From NCBI RefSeq assembly GCF_002775205.1, contig NC_036456.1:24255968-24319967 (forward strand): a stretch of 64,000 nt of DNA, in the 5' to 3' direction. Positions within the stretch are counted from its first letter, which is position 1; each line of letters opens with the position of its first letter. Made by a program: the position numbers and the translations under genes. The stretch comes from Xiphophorus maculatus. Lineage: Eukaryota; Chordata; Actinopteri; Cyprinodontiformes; Poeciliidae. Under the pieces are notes generated by a model. The model had not been told where the DNA came from and ran no database searches. It worked only from the letters and a program-made list of their open reading frames with translations. This document shows positions 10,351 through 22,700 of the stretch, in pieces.

Positions 10351-13300
10351 ATGTCTTCAGTTCCGCCTCAGAGAGAGTTTATGAACGAGCAGGTAACTCC
10401 TGCTGGAGAAACATTCACAGAGTTTAAAGAAATCAACGTTAAGATGGAGGAAGAGATGGAGGATCAGCGCAGACTGATGGATTTTACCCGGATACCGAGG
10501 ATCATCTTACACCGGATTGGTACGAAACACCTTCATGTTTTACTGATGATATTTAGAAACAGGTTAAAGACAACAAGAGACATGGTAGGATTTTTTGGGG
10601 GGTCGACGTTGTACTCAAAATAAAGCAAGAATAACAAATCTGTCTCAGCTGGAAATATTGAATAATTAGAATGATAAACCCTGACCTTTACTATTTGCAA
10701 TTCATTATATAAGATCAAAATGCAGTTTATGTTCCGTGACTCCCTCATCTTTACCTCACCAGCTTAAGAAAGTACTGAAGGTTGTGTTTAAAATGATTAA
10801 TTGTATTTATGTTTTGAGTTTAATCTTAAATTCATGATTATTTAGGTTCATTCTATGTTAAATTATGGCTCATATTTTGTGTTCTCTGTTATTTGGATAC
10901 ATATAGAAGTAAGTCAGTTGAGTGTTGATTGAAAAATGAATATTGACTTCATTAAAAATCATGCAACTTTTGCCATAGATTAGTAGTTTAAAAACTATAC
11001 ACTCAAAATTAATGGCAGAGACAATGACAGCAATGATTCTCAGCTTCTGGACAGAGAGAATAAATGGTTTGAAACAGAGTGAAAGACTCCATCTTTGCCA
11101 AGAAAAAACTAAAAAACACTCTGAATTTCTTTCAGTATTTCATAAGTACAAAACAGAAGTTACTCTTCAAATTCTTCAGTAGAAGACAAATTGTAGTCTT
11201 TGATCACACTTAAAAAACTTAGTTTTATCCCAAATGATCCAAAACAAATGGTGCAAAAACTGTTAGTGTTTCTTTATCATTCACTTTGTTTAGCATCTTT
11301 TATTTACTGCTGTTTAAAAATTAAAAAGCCTGGACAAAACTAAACCAGTCAAATCTGAAATATTCCAAAACAAGCCCCAAAAACAAAATGGAAAATGTTT
11401 GTTCTGCTTTGTTAAAATACACTGAACAAAAATATAAACGCCCAATGTCAAATGTAAGAGCTTTAAGAACATTCTGTTACGCAATATAAAGAGAAACTCA
11501 AAATATATTTGTACTAATTACTGATCTTCAAATTGGACTTGATAACAATCGTGATGTGGCCAGTTGTAGCGGATTGACAGACCTTTGAACATGAAAGGGG
11601 TCAGGTTGAGGAATTTGATTTTTCAGTATCTTGTGTGTCCGCCAGCTATGTCTCAGAGCAACACATCTTCTTCGCATGGAGTTGATCAGATTGTCCATGG
11701 TGACCCGCATTGCCTGGAACTGGAAGCCGGTCCTTGACACGCCCATCCAGAACATCCCAAAGATGCTCTATCGGGGACATGTCTCCGTTTGGTCCGATAA
11801 TGGACATTGAGCCATTCAGCTACCGCTCTGGTGGACATCCCTGCATCCAACATGCCAATGGCACGCTCTAACTTGCGACATTTGAGGCGTTATGATTTGT
11901 GACAAAGTTTGATATTTTGGGGTGGCCTTTTATTGTCCCCAGTCCAAGGATTGTCCAGTTGTTGCTCATTTTGTCTGATCACCCTCTGGACATGCCCCAA
12001 ACATGCACTGGGTAAAAAACAACTCACTGAATAATGCTCACTGACAGCATTATACACAAATCAAGACAAATATTAATTTTGTACATTAAAATGACAGCAA
12101 ATGCTCATTTACAGTTGTTGACTCCACATGGCAACAGTATTTGACATGGGGTGTTTATATTTTTGTTGAGATTTAAAATAAATAACTGAAACAAAAAAAT
12201 AACAGTACATGATAACTTTTTTTATACTGATAACTGATAGATTTCTCATTCCAGGTCCCAGTAATAACTGATAACACACCTGAAAACAAGAAAGGCTCGT
12301 GTAACATTAGCACTTGAAATTGATGTAATCCAACTGGCAAAAATATAAAGCTACACACAAATTTTAAGTACTGTAATAAACACTAAATGAAATTTAAATT
12401 CAGCTTTAACTTATCAAAGATTTTGTTCTGTTGTAATTTATGGCTTTACATTTCATTCTGTTGTCTAAACATCTAGGTTGTACTTGTGTCCCTTCTTTAA
12501 AATCCTCTTCTCCATCTCGTCAGGTTTTCTCCATGCTGCAGTTTTAATTTTTTAACCCGAGTTTAGGTGGTTTGATAAAATTGTTATCTCGATTCTCCAT
12601 GTTCTTTGTCACTTAAGTTGCTGAGTTGTAGATGAGTTTCATCCTCATAAGATTCCCTGATATTAGCTGAGTTTAGGGTCTGGAAGTTGATCTTCTTTCC
12701 TCTCAAAACCCGACTTCAGTGTATTTAGACGTCACTGTTTCAGCACATCCAGTGGTAATTCTGGTCTAATATTACTGTTTTCCAATCCAGCATTGTCAGA
12801 CCATTACTTAATCTTTTGTTAGTCTACAAGTTTCAATAGTTGAGATTAAAAAGCACTTTAGGCATTCAATGTTAGTATTTTATGTCATGCATATCACATA
12901 AATCACATATTTTATGTGATATGTATTTACATAGAGGAAGTAGATTTTTGGAATATTTACTGGGAAGACACTGAGTTAAGCTATCATATTGTTTGCTCAA
13001 CCAGAAGTTTGTAATATATTTTGACTCTCATCTAGGTAAGTTAATTTGTCATATATATAAGTTTTTAATTTTAAAATAATAAAAAAAATCATGTCGAGAT
13101 GAAGGTTTCAATCCTTGACTGACATTTAAAAGCTTTTGTTTTTTTCTTTTGTCCAGATCTGTGTAAAAAAGAGGAGGTTCTCAATGAGCCGAGCAACCAG
13201 GAGGAAAACTCCAATTTAGATCAAGAGGAACCAGAACCTGTGCAGATAAAACAGGAACAAGAGGAACCAGAACCTCTGCAGATAAAACAGGAACAAGAAG

Positions 13301-14478
13301 AACCAGAACATCAAGAGTCCAAAGAGGAAGAGAAGCAACTCTGCATCAGTCAGGATGATGAGCATCTTGTGCTGAAACAGGAGACTGATGACATTTTGGT
13401 GAATCCTTCTAATGTGCAAAGAATCCACAATGAAACAGAACCACAGAGGAACCAACTCATCTCTCATGGCTCTGCTGAGGATGAGAACCAGGATCAGGAA
13501 GGAAGCAATTCTGAAGAGCCAGGAAAAAAGAGAAAGGAAGAACAGAAACAAAAGGAGAAATATGAGAAAACTAAACAACAGAAAGGCAGAACTGACACTG
13601 AAAAACAAAAAGAGCACAAGAAAGCTCACGCAGGGCAAAAATTATATTCTTGTAAAATTTGTGATGAAACCTTTTCTGAAAACAGTAACTTGATGAGACA
13701 CATAATAACTCACACAGGAGTAAAACCTTTCACTTGTTCAGCTTGTGGGAAAAGTTACAGACAAAAGGCTGGTTTAATTTATCACATGAGAAGTCACACA
13801 GGGGAGAAGCCATTCTCTTGTGAGAATTGTGGAAAAAGTTTCTCTCAAAAAGGTAATTTAAATGTTCACATGAGAATTCACACAGGTGAGAAGCCTTTCT
13901 CCTGTGGGACCTGTGGAAAGAGTTACAGTGAAAGAGGGACTTTAACTAAGCACATGAGAATTCACACAGGTGAGAAACCTTTCTCATGTGAAACCTGTGG
14001 AAAATGTTTCTCTAAAAAATATCATTTAAATGTTCACCTGACAATTCACACAGGTGAGAAGCCTTTCTCTTGTGAGAATTGTGGAAAAGGTTTCTCTCAA
14101 AAAGTTCATTTAAATGTTCACATGAGAATTCACACAGGTGAGAAGCCTTTCTCCTGTGGAACCTGTGGAAAGAGTTACAGTGAAAGAGGGATTTTAACTA
14201 AGCACATGAGAATTCACACAGGTGAGAAACCTTTCTCCTGTGGAACCTGTGAAAAAAGTTTCTCTAAAAAATGTCATTTACTTGATCACATGAGAATTCA
14301 CACAGGTGAGAAGCCTTTCTTCTGTGGAACCTGTGGAAAGAGTTACAGTGAAAGAGGGACTTTAACTAAGCACATGAGAATTCACACAGGTGAGAAGCCT
14401 TTCCTATGTGGGACCTGTGGAAAGGGTTACAATAATGGAATTATTTTAACTCGTCACATGAAGATTCACTCAGACTAG
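10351..14478 (+). CDS. ZNF-2: C2H2 zinc-finger protein, 10 fingers
   Basis: Exons 10351-10519 and 13157-14478, phase 1 (donor GTACGA, acceptor TTTTGTCCAG), 496 residues. Exon 1 encodes [18 protein letters not shown] (56 residues), with Met11 and Phe25 where most copies have Ile and Trp. The linker, to about residue 215, has EPEPVQIK and EPEPLQIK repeats with IKQE motifs, then LKQE and a basic [10 protein letters not shown] stretch that may help nuclear import. Ten fingers follow with regular TGEKP linkers. Several share the helix SERGTLTKH, a set also seen in ZNF-3/4, which makes these two close relatives. The intron (2.6 kb) holds a Tc1 copy at 11420-12170. A sequence-specific nuclear regulator is inferred. 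Confidence 0.92.
11420..12170 (-). mobile_element. Decayed Tc1/mariner element in the ZNF-2 intron
   Basis: Ends are CACTGAACAAAAATATAAACGCC on the left and GTGTTTATATTTTTGTT on the right, the inverted repeats of a widespread fish Tc1-like element. The minus strand at 11528-11755 encodes a transposase C-terminal relic ([15 protein letters not shown]). At about 750 bp it has lost most of the transposase. The paralogous ZNF-7 intron near 39215-39240 reads straight through (GTTAAAATAGATTTAAAATA) and is the empty site, so the insertion postdates that duplication. The last few bases of the right end appear lost. Confidence 0.85.
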
Positions 14479-16614
14479 AAGTCTTAGGAACGAAACACCT
14501 CAGATCCGTTTTGGTATCAGATCCAAAGGAAAATCTGGTGAGATGACATAAACAGCAAATACAAAATGTTGAAGTCAACAGATTCTTCCAGGCTGCTAGT
14601 GATTCACTGTGATTGTGTCTTTCACTGTCTGACCAAGATAAACCTGAGGTCTACTTTTGCCTAGCAGCTTGTTTTCCTTAAACCAGTTTTTTGTTTTAAT
14701 TCTCAGTCGTATTTGTACTTAAGATCCCCATCAGTATCCCATTAGATACTGAAGTTAAAGAGGGGAACACATTCAGACAGGATTAATTTCTGTCGGTTTC
14801 AGTTTTCGTGGAGTTCTGTACCATGTAGAATAATTGAGTTTAGCTTTTACATTTTTGACGTTTCTGTGTATGACTGGATGTAAAATACTTTACAAATGAA
14901 AGCAGTGAAATGTTCTTTGTGGAAAACTCCCTGCTGGAGCCAGCGTCGTGACGTCAGAGACATTATTGGGGATGTACCACGCGCCTGCGCGTATTCATGA
15001 CTCTTGACTTTCAGTGTGCTTCGCTAGCAGACACATGCAGTTCTGTTCCAGCACCTCACTAAAATGTTGAATTCTTTGTGTGTACGTGTGCGTTGATGAC
15101 AATGTAAGTACATAATTCATTTCATCCGCTCGTGTTTCTTACACGCTGTTTAGTTCGGCAACCGTGTAACCTTGGTTACCGCGAGCTCCAACGTATTTTG
15201 ATGAGGAAATGCCTATTTCTTAAATGCTTGGCTAAACGCTCATTTCTTGGTTTAACGTTACAAGAATAGTTCAGTTTGAGAGTTGTCTGGCAGTACTCTG
15301 AATTGTAGTGTTATTTCTACTATTCTGAAGACGTTCAGGACGGTAAACTAGCTTCCAAATGTAGCATCGAGCGCTTATGGAGCCGGTATGTTCGAGCGGA
15401 TAATCATTTTCTCGATCTTGCGGCGGGAAGAACCGCTTCTACCATTCGTGGTCTTTGTGCGCCACCCTGTGGTCATTAAGTGTACTGCATCAATATGCTC
15501 TGTATTAACACTTTGAGTGCCTAGTTCTCACCTATATTATCCTGTTATTACTTGTTACTTGCAGTAATTCTCTTCCTTGTTACATTAATGTTACTGAAGT
15601 GTTATTGAATTGCAATTACAATTATATATATTGTTAATGTAACTGGATGTGTATTTGATTCTACCTGAAATCGAATATTTTGTATACATTAGAATTTGTA
15701 TATGTATATGTGGAATTTAGATGTATAATATTCTAATTATTATTTAATTATTATTAAATTCTTTCTCCTGCTTAATAAAAGACAGGCTCTAATGCAGAGA
15801 GTCAGAACGCATGGTAAACTCCTTGGACAAGTGGTTTGCTATGTTTTCTCCTTCTGTAGAAGTTTGGTTGAAAACTCATAAACGTTGTCTGTGGTTCTTT
15901 CTTTGTATTTAGGTAAACAAAATACCTATCAGCCACTTCCTCAGAGACGTTCACAGCCAATGTCATGTCGCTGGCGTTGGGTATTCCTGGAGCAGGCGTA
16001 TCCACACTGCTGGATCCTCCACCGCCGGGCACCAAATGTCATTCCATTGCCGCAACTTTGCTGTCAACGGTAGTGGCAACCTCTGGCAACTTCTCCTCAA
16101 CATCCATTTGGCGTGACACTGTATGCTTTAGGGCACAAACTTTCATGTTTTCACTTCTTTTTTGGCAACATGAACCATTTTTTCACAACACAGTCAGTTA
16201 TTCTCCATCTTTACAAGTCAAAACAACAATTCTCTGTGTTCCTCTATAATATATGTTGTCATTTACTGTTTAACTTCAAAACTGAATCACAAAATACAAA
16301 ACTATAATATTAGACTCTGTTTCACAAGCTGAAACGATCACACACAAGAAATTAAAATACCTTCTAATATGGTTCTTTTGTAAGATTAAAAGTATCTTTT
16401 GATAACTGACTCCAAGCTCACATTTCTAAGTACTTTTTTTTAATTTTGTGTCGGTATGATGTAATATTCTAATCATAAATTAGCTGAGGAAAATCCTCAT
16501 AATCAACAGAAATAAAAGGCTTGGAAACTCCCGTTTGTGTGTAATTGTTTAAATAAATGAACTTTTCGTTCATATAATAAAATATTTAGTATAATTGTAT
16601 TTTGAGAGGAGGCT
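14479..16614. other. ZNF-2 3' flank and intergenic DNA with a dispersed repeat
   Basis: No host gene is recognised. A CpG-richer patch near 14940-15480 (GTGACGTCAGAG, then CACGCGCCTGCGCG) could be a promoter, but no exon follows. Around 15773-15945 a block (AATAAAAGACAG.., CTCATAAACGTTGTCTGTGG, GGTAAACAAAATACC) recurs near 41459-41605. Its polyadenylation-like signal followed by a conserved tail would suit an old LTR-type repeat, but I cannot delimit or classify it. Confidence 0.4.
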
Positions 16615-16786
16615 CAAAGCGGAAAATTCAAGGTGGAACTAAAAATCGTTTACAGTTTCTTCAGTGCAGCCAAAGTGAAACACACAGAAAGCTACGGAGC
16701 TCACGAGGTAGCATTAGCTCCTCTTAGAAGGTAGTTTGAAAACAGGTTTGGTGTTTTCGGTAAATATTTCCGTGTTTTCAGTGAAA
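16615..16786 (+). promoter_or_regulatory. Proximal promoter and leader of ZNF-3/4
   Basis: Family promoter block in a variant shared only with ZNF-5: after TTTCTTCAGTGCAGCC it has AGCTACGGAGCTCACGAGG and CGGTAAATATTTCCGTG instead of the usual leader. No TATA box (GGAACTAAAAATC). Confidence 0.55.
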
Positions 16787-19700
16787 CTGTCTTCAGTTCA
16801 GCCTCAGAGAGAGTTTATCAACGAGCAGGTAACTCCTGCTGGAGAAACATTCACAGAGTGGAAAGAAATCAACGTTAAGATGGAGGAAGAGATGGAGGAT
16901 CAGCGCAGACTGATGGATTTTACCCGGATACCGAGGATCATCTTACACCGGATAGGTACGAAACACCTTCATGTTTTACTGATTAGTCATTTTAAAGAGA
17001 GTTTTTAGACAGATAAATCATCGTTGTGTTCGGAAACATATTTAAAGAATCCGCTCAAATTGTAAATATTAAGCAGAAGTAGAAAATTTAACCGGGGCCT
17101 GCCAACGTTTGGACCCAGCGTTCTGATGCTAACAATTAGCATCAATGCTAAGCTTAGCTAAATAGTAGTCAATAGCCTGTGGAGAGTCACAAGCATGTTG
17201 ACTAACATGGACTTGCACCATTCAGTTTGTTAAAATTAGTGTATAATCCAAAATGAGCCAAAATGCTAATGTAAACCTAAATGCTGCCAGTAGCATGTGG
17301 GCTATCATTAGAATGTTGTCTTACATGGACTTCCTACATTCAGTGTCCTAAACATGGATAATAATTAAGAAAAATATCTAAAAGCTTATTTTAGGGAAAA
17401 AGCTAATGCTTGCGCAGCAAGGCAGCGCCCTAACCTGAGAGGAAAAGATAATGCAGGCTAATATTATTGCACTGTCTCTGTGTCGCCCTGCGACAGACTG
17501 GCGACCTGTCCAGGGTGACCCCGCGCACCAGCACCTCCCAACCCCACTAGGGATAAGGGTGTTAGAAAATGGATGGATGTCCCTGGTCTTTTTTGGATAC
17601 AGTCACAAATGTCAATTTAAAATTTCTAATATATAGAGAGGCTATCCCTGACGAGCTTTGGTCACATATCTTAATACGGGTACATAAGTCTTCTATATGT
17701 GCTAGGCACTGTCTTATTCAATGCAAGCTTGTGCACCGCGTTTACTATACCAGGGCTCGTCTGTCTAAATTTTATAGCACGGTTTCCCCAGTTTGTGATA
17801 GGTGCCAACAGTCTCCTGCAAACCTTATACACATGTTTTGGTTGTGCCCCCAGCTGAAGAGTTTTTGGACAGAGATTTGTTGTTATATCAGACGTGGTTG
17901 GCAGAAAAATTGATCCGAACCCCCTGAGTGTTTTGTTTGGGGTGTTTTCGGGGCCATCTCCTTTGTCCTCTTCCCAAGAAAATTCTTTGTCCTTTATGAC
18001 CATTATTGCAAGGAGGATAATTCTTCTTAAATGGAAATCACCACAACCTCCTTCTTTCATACTCTGGTTGAGGGATATTGTTTATTTTCTTAAACTTGAA
18101 AAAATTAGGATGTCACTATGGGGTTCCTCTGACAAATTTGTAGACATCTGGCAGCCATTGCTATGATTGGTTGGTCAAGCTAATTTCCATTCTGTCCCTG
18201 TCTAGTCCTTCGTGTATGTATTTGTCTGCTCATTCTGTGTCCTTTCTCTCGGATTTTCCTTTTCTTATGGTTCCATATTTACTTTCCTGGGCACAAACTG
18301 TACTTTCTTTAGGTGTGGCAGAATGCATCTTAATTTTTATTTATTTCAAAACATTTTTTTTTTCTTGTGTGTGTCCTTGTTCTTATGACTTTTTCTTATT
18401 GCCTGGGAGTGATTGGAGGTTGTTTTGTTGTGTTTTTTTGTTTTGTTTTTTATAACTTAAGGGAATTGTATGGTTTGTTTTATATGTATCACATTGTAAA
18501 TGTATGGCTATGCAATTCCTGTTAAAAACCAAATAAACAAAGTTTGAAAAAAAAAAAAAATTCTAATATATACACATTTAAAGAGACGTGTTTACATATT
18601 CTTAACTCGTTGGCGCATGATTATCTATTGTATAAACGTAATAATAATATTGTATGAACGTAATAATTATATTGCATAAACATATTTTCATGTCCAGGAG
18701 GTGGCGATAATATGCTTGTAGTGCAGCATAATGAAGGTTAGTACAGGGGCTAATAGGAGTTGGTCAGGTTTTCCTTCATGTTTGGTCTAAAACAGAGAGA
18801 TACTGATGCTGGTTTGCATTGTGGTTGAAATCAGCAATAGTATGCGCACTCTGAGCTGGATCCTAAACAGAACAGGACTGCACAGAAGGAAACGTCAGTC
18901 CGATCCTCCAGCTGTGGTGGCGATCCTAACTGACCGCCTTGAACGAAGCTGAAGTTGGCTTCTGGTTGTAGCTTCTGATTCAGGAAACGGCTAAAGGGCG
19001 ATTATAACAGAATGAAAGCTTCTTCACTCATAACAGAGGCTCAAATGTCTTTGCTGAATATTTTCTGTTCAGATTTTTTATTTTTTTTGCATAAAACAAT
19101 ACATTGGTTTCCTCCAGTGTATTATAAGCCTGGTGGCCCGCCATGCTTTACTAGACCTCCTGCCAGGCTAAGCGTTGCTTGATTTTCTTTTTAGAAAAGT
19201 TAATAATTGAGGGAGAGAGGGGAAGGATTGCTTAATTAATTAATTAATTAATTAATTTATGTTTCAATCTTAAAGCCGGATTGCAAACGTCTCAGTTGTT
19301 CTGACAGTTTCACTTTCGGAGCACATTTATTTCTAAAACATTTCTAGGTTTATAGTTTATGCATTTAAAGCCGGTGTTCTGTCAGATTATCTTACACTGT
19401 CACAATAGCATACATGCAGTGAGTACGCATGCCTGCGCATTAAGTAGTCCGACCGTCAGAGGAGTTGTCAGTTCAGCACACGCGACAAGTTGTGACGAAA
19501 ATAAGCCATTAAATTGATTTAATTGATAACCAGATAGATATACATGCATTGTCGTGGTTTCTACTTTACCGTTAAGTCAGGATGTCATACAGTTGTTAAT
19601 AGCAAAGTGTTTGATGATTCTATGTAGGGGTGCAACTACATACTTTCTGAGGTGTATGCGAACAGGTCACCTCCCTCTCCCCCCAACATAAAATCGTACA

Positions 19701-22700
19701 ACTCATCTTTAATTAAAGTATAAATAATAATAAATGTATATATATGTGAATAAATTGCTGCCTACAGGACAATTAAAAAAGAATGAAACAAAAAACAGGG
19801 CAATATTTCATCATTTAATATATAAGTGAGCCAAAGAGCCACTTCTGTCAGCCTATGTCTAGAACAGCCTATGGGCTGCAGGTCTGAGGCTTTTTGTTAG
19901 CATGTTTTCTATCATTCTTATAGCTTGATAGGAAGCCTGATCCAAACTGGCCACCCACATTAATAAAATGGTGAAATAATCCATCCTTCCATCCATCCAT
20001 TCATTTCTTCTGCTTTATCCGGGGTCGGGTCGCGGGGGTAGCAGCTTCAAAAGGGAGGCCCAGACTTCCCTCTCCCCAGCCACTTGTTCCAGCTCCTCTG
20101 GGGGAATCCCAAGGCGTTCCCAGGCCAGCCGAGAGAAGTAGTCCCTCCAGCGTGTCCTGGGTTTTCCCCTCCTCCCGGTGGGACGTGCCCGGAACACCTC
20201 ACCAGGGAGGCGTCCAGGAGGCATCCTGACCAGATGTCCGAGCCTCAACTGGCTCCTCTCGACTTGAAGGAGCAGCGGCTCTACTTTGAGTCCCTCCCGG
20301 ATGACTGAGCTTCTCACCCTATCTCTAAGGGAGAGCCCAGACACCCTATGGAGAAAACCCATTTTGGCCGATTGTATCCGTGATCTCGTTCTTTGAGTCA
20401 TGACCCAAAGCACATGACCGTAGATGAGGGTGGGAATGTAGATCAACCCGTAAATTGAGAGCTTCGCTTTTTGACTCGGCTCTCTCTTCACCACGACAGA
20501 CCGGTACAGCGCCCGCTTGACGGAAGACGCTGCGCCGATCCGCCTGTCGGTCTCCCGCTCCCTTCCTCCCCCATTCGTGAACAAGATCCCCAGATACTTG
20601 AACTCCTCCACGTGGGGCAGGACACCCCCCCGGCCCGGAGAAGGCACTCTATTTAGGTCCCGCAACGACAATTTAGCTGACCTTAATATATCCCGTGTTT
20701 TGTTTTGGTCATTATAGTTATTACACTTATTAAGATGTGTGTGATAGGTGTGTCTATCAGACATTATAGCAATACGGAATAAATCGTGTATTGGTTCAAT
20801 CCAGGGCGTAGACAACAACCGCCTGTCATTTTAGGCTAGCTTAAGCTAACCTGAATATTTACAACTCTCTTGTTGATACACTGACATTACTTACCTTCCG
20901 TCTTTCAACCACTTTGAAAAGCTTTTCTTTGTCTCTCCAACATCTTTATCACTCCCCCTTTTCTGTTTTGTGCGGGGAGAGCCACTAGCAGGAAGGGAGG
21001 GGCAGCTAATCAGTGCTGTTCCTTTGTTATGGATCATTTCATACACAAACAGCTGTTAAGTTCATAAAATGCTGATTAGAAACAAAATTCCCCACATTGT
21101 TTTTGCGCTCCCTCTAGTGCAGCGCCCCTATGCGTTGCATACAGTGCATGCTCACTTTTTGCGTCACTGATTCTATGTTGCTGATTAAATAAAATCATAT
21201 GGTAATGACAGTATTTACTTGTCTGACAGATATAGCCGTCAGTTCGTGCCAAGCGTATGATGATCTGATAAAACACCAGCAGAACGGACCAATCACACAG
21301 CTGGTGCCTCTGCGTGTTGCCTCCAGTGCTGCCGTTGTTTTATCCCTGAAGTTTATCTCAGCGCGGATTGTGCGCGCCTCCTTTGCCTCAAACTGGACAC
21401 AAGCTGACCTGTATGGATATTTACATCAACCCCCTGTGAGGAACTATGATTCTTTGGAGAACTCTATGTTAGGGCTGAAACGATTCCTCTAATGGTTCCA
21501 GTACCTCGATTATTAAAAGTCCTTGAGGAAACTTGACCTGCCTCAAAGCTTTGTTAATTTATGTTTTATTATTTAGTTCTCTGTGTTTCGGTCGGGACAT
21601 TATGTGCGTTGCGTGGAGCTCTGACTTCCACCTCTGAGTCGTTGACGAAAGCTAAGTGTTAACAGCGTAACGTAAAATTTTCAAGTTCAGCCCTTGGAGA
21701 TTTTATTGATTGATGATAACGCCCTGGTGTTCATCGTTTTTGGGGGACCAATAAGCATCCTTAAAATGACTGGAACGATGCCTTGAGTACGGCAGCCTTT
21801 CTCCTCCTGTAGCTTCTGGTTCAGAGCGAACAGCGGGAAGAGCGCTGCAGGAGTATTTATACAGGTGAGCGGATAGACTGAATACGGTGGGCGGCTGAGT
21901 AGCTGATGCTTACAGTGTAAACGTAGCTTCACGGACGAACCGCACAAGAAATTTCATATTATCCCATTCTGAGCAAACGGGTGGTAGAAATCATCGTGAC
22001 GGTACATGACTGGTAGATGAGTTTCTGAGTGTGATGAACGAAGGTGCCGTAAATATCCCGTATTGCTCCCCCCCCGTTCTTACTTTCGTCCTCTGGTCCA
22101 ACGGTTCCCAGACTTGCGTTTGTCTGTCCCCTGGTCTGTTTCCTCCCCTCCACCCCTATCTTATGTTCTTTCGCCTGCCCCACCACTCCAGACGACATTT
22201 CCCGTATTCTCCAATCCAAAGCTTGACAGGTATGGGGTATTAAGGAAGAATAATTTAACATTAACTTTGGACAAAACGTTTGGCTCTTCCCGGAATCCCT
22301 AGCGGGCGGTGCTGCAGCTAGAGAAAATGAAACAACAACAGAGTGCGTTGACGTCACAGATCACAGAGTTTAATCCCATACAAAGCAACGCATGAATCAA
22401 TTAACAAAGCTGCAGAGGTACAGAGATATGCATTTTTCTCATAAAAATAAAGACAGACAAGGGGAAGACAGACAAACACAAAACAAAAACAAACAAAAAG
22501 GCAAAAAATAGTGGCCGCTCTCTCTATATTTTCTCCTTACACGTAATCTTATACTAAAGAGGTGATTCCCTATTTAATTTATGCAGTCAAGGCGTTCCTC
22601 CTGTTGACCAACTGGAAACTCCCTTAGGCACTCAGAGAAACTTGGAACTCCCCTCATTTACGGCAAAGATTGGAGGGCCGTCTGGTTTTTGTCTAAGCAA

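Noticed and set aside
21199-21492. Open frame of 97 codons between transposon remnants
   Set aside because: No recognisable domain, sits in repeat-rich intron sequence, and has no splice or promoter context.
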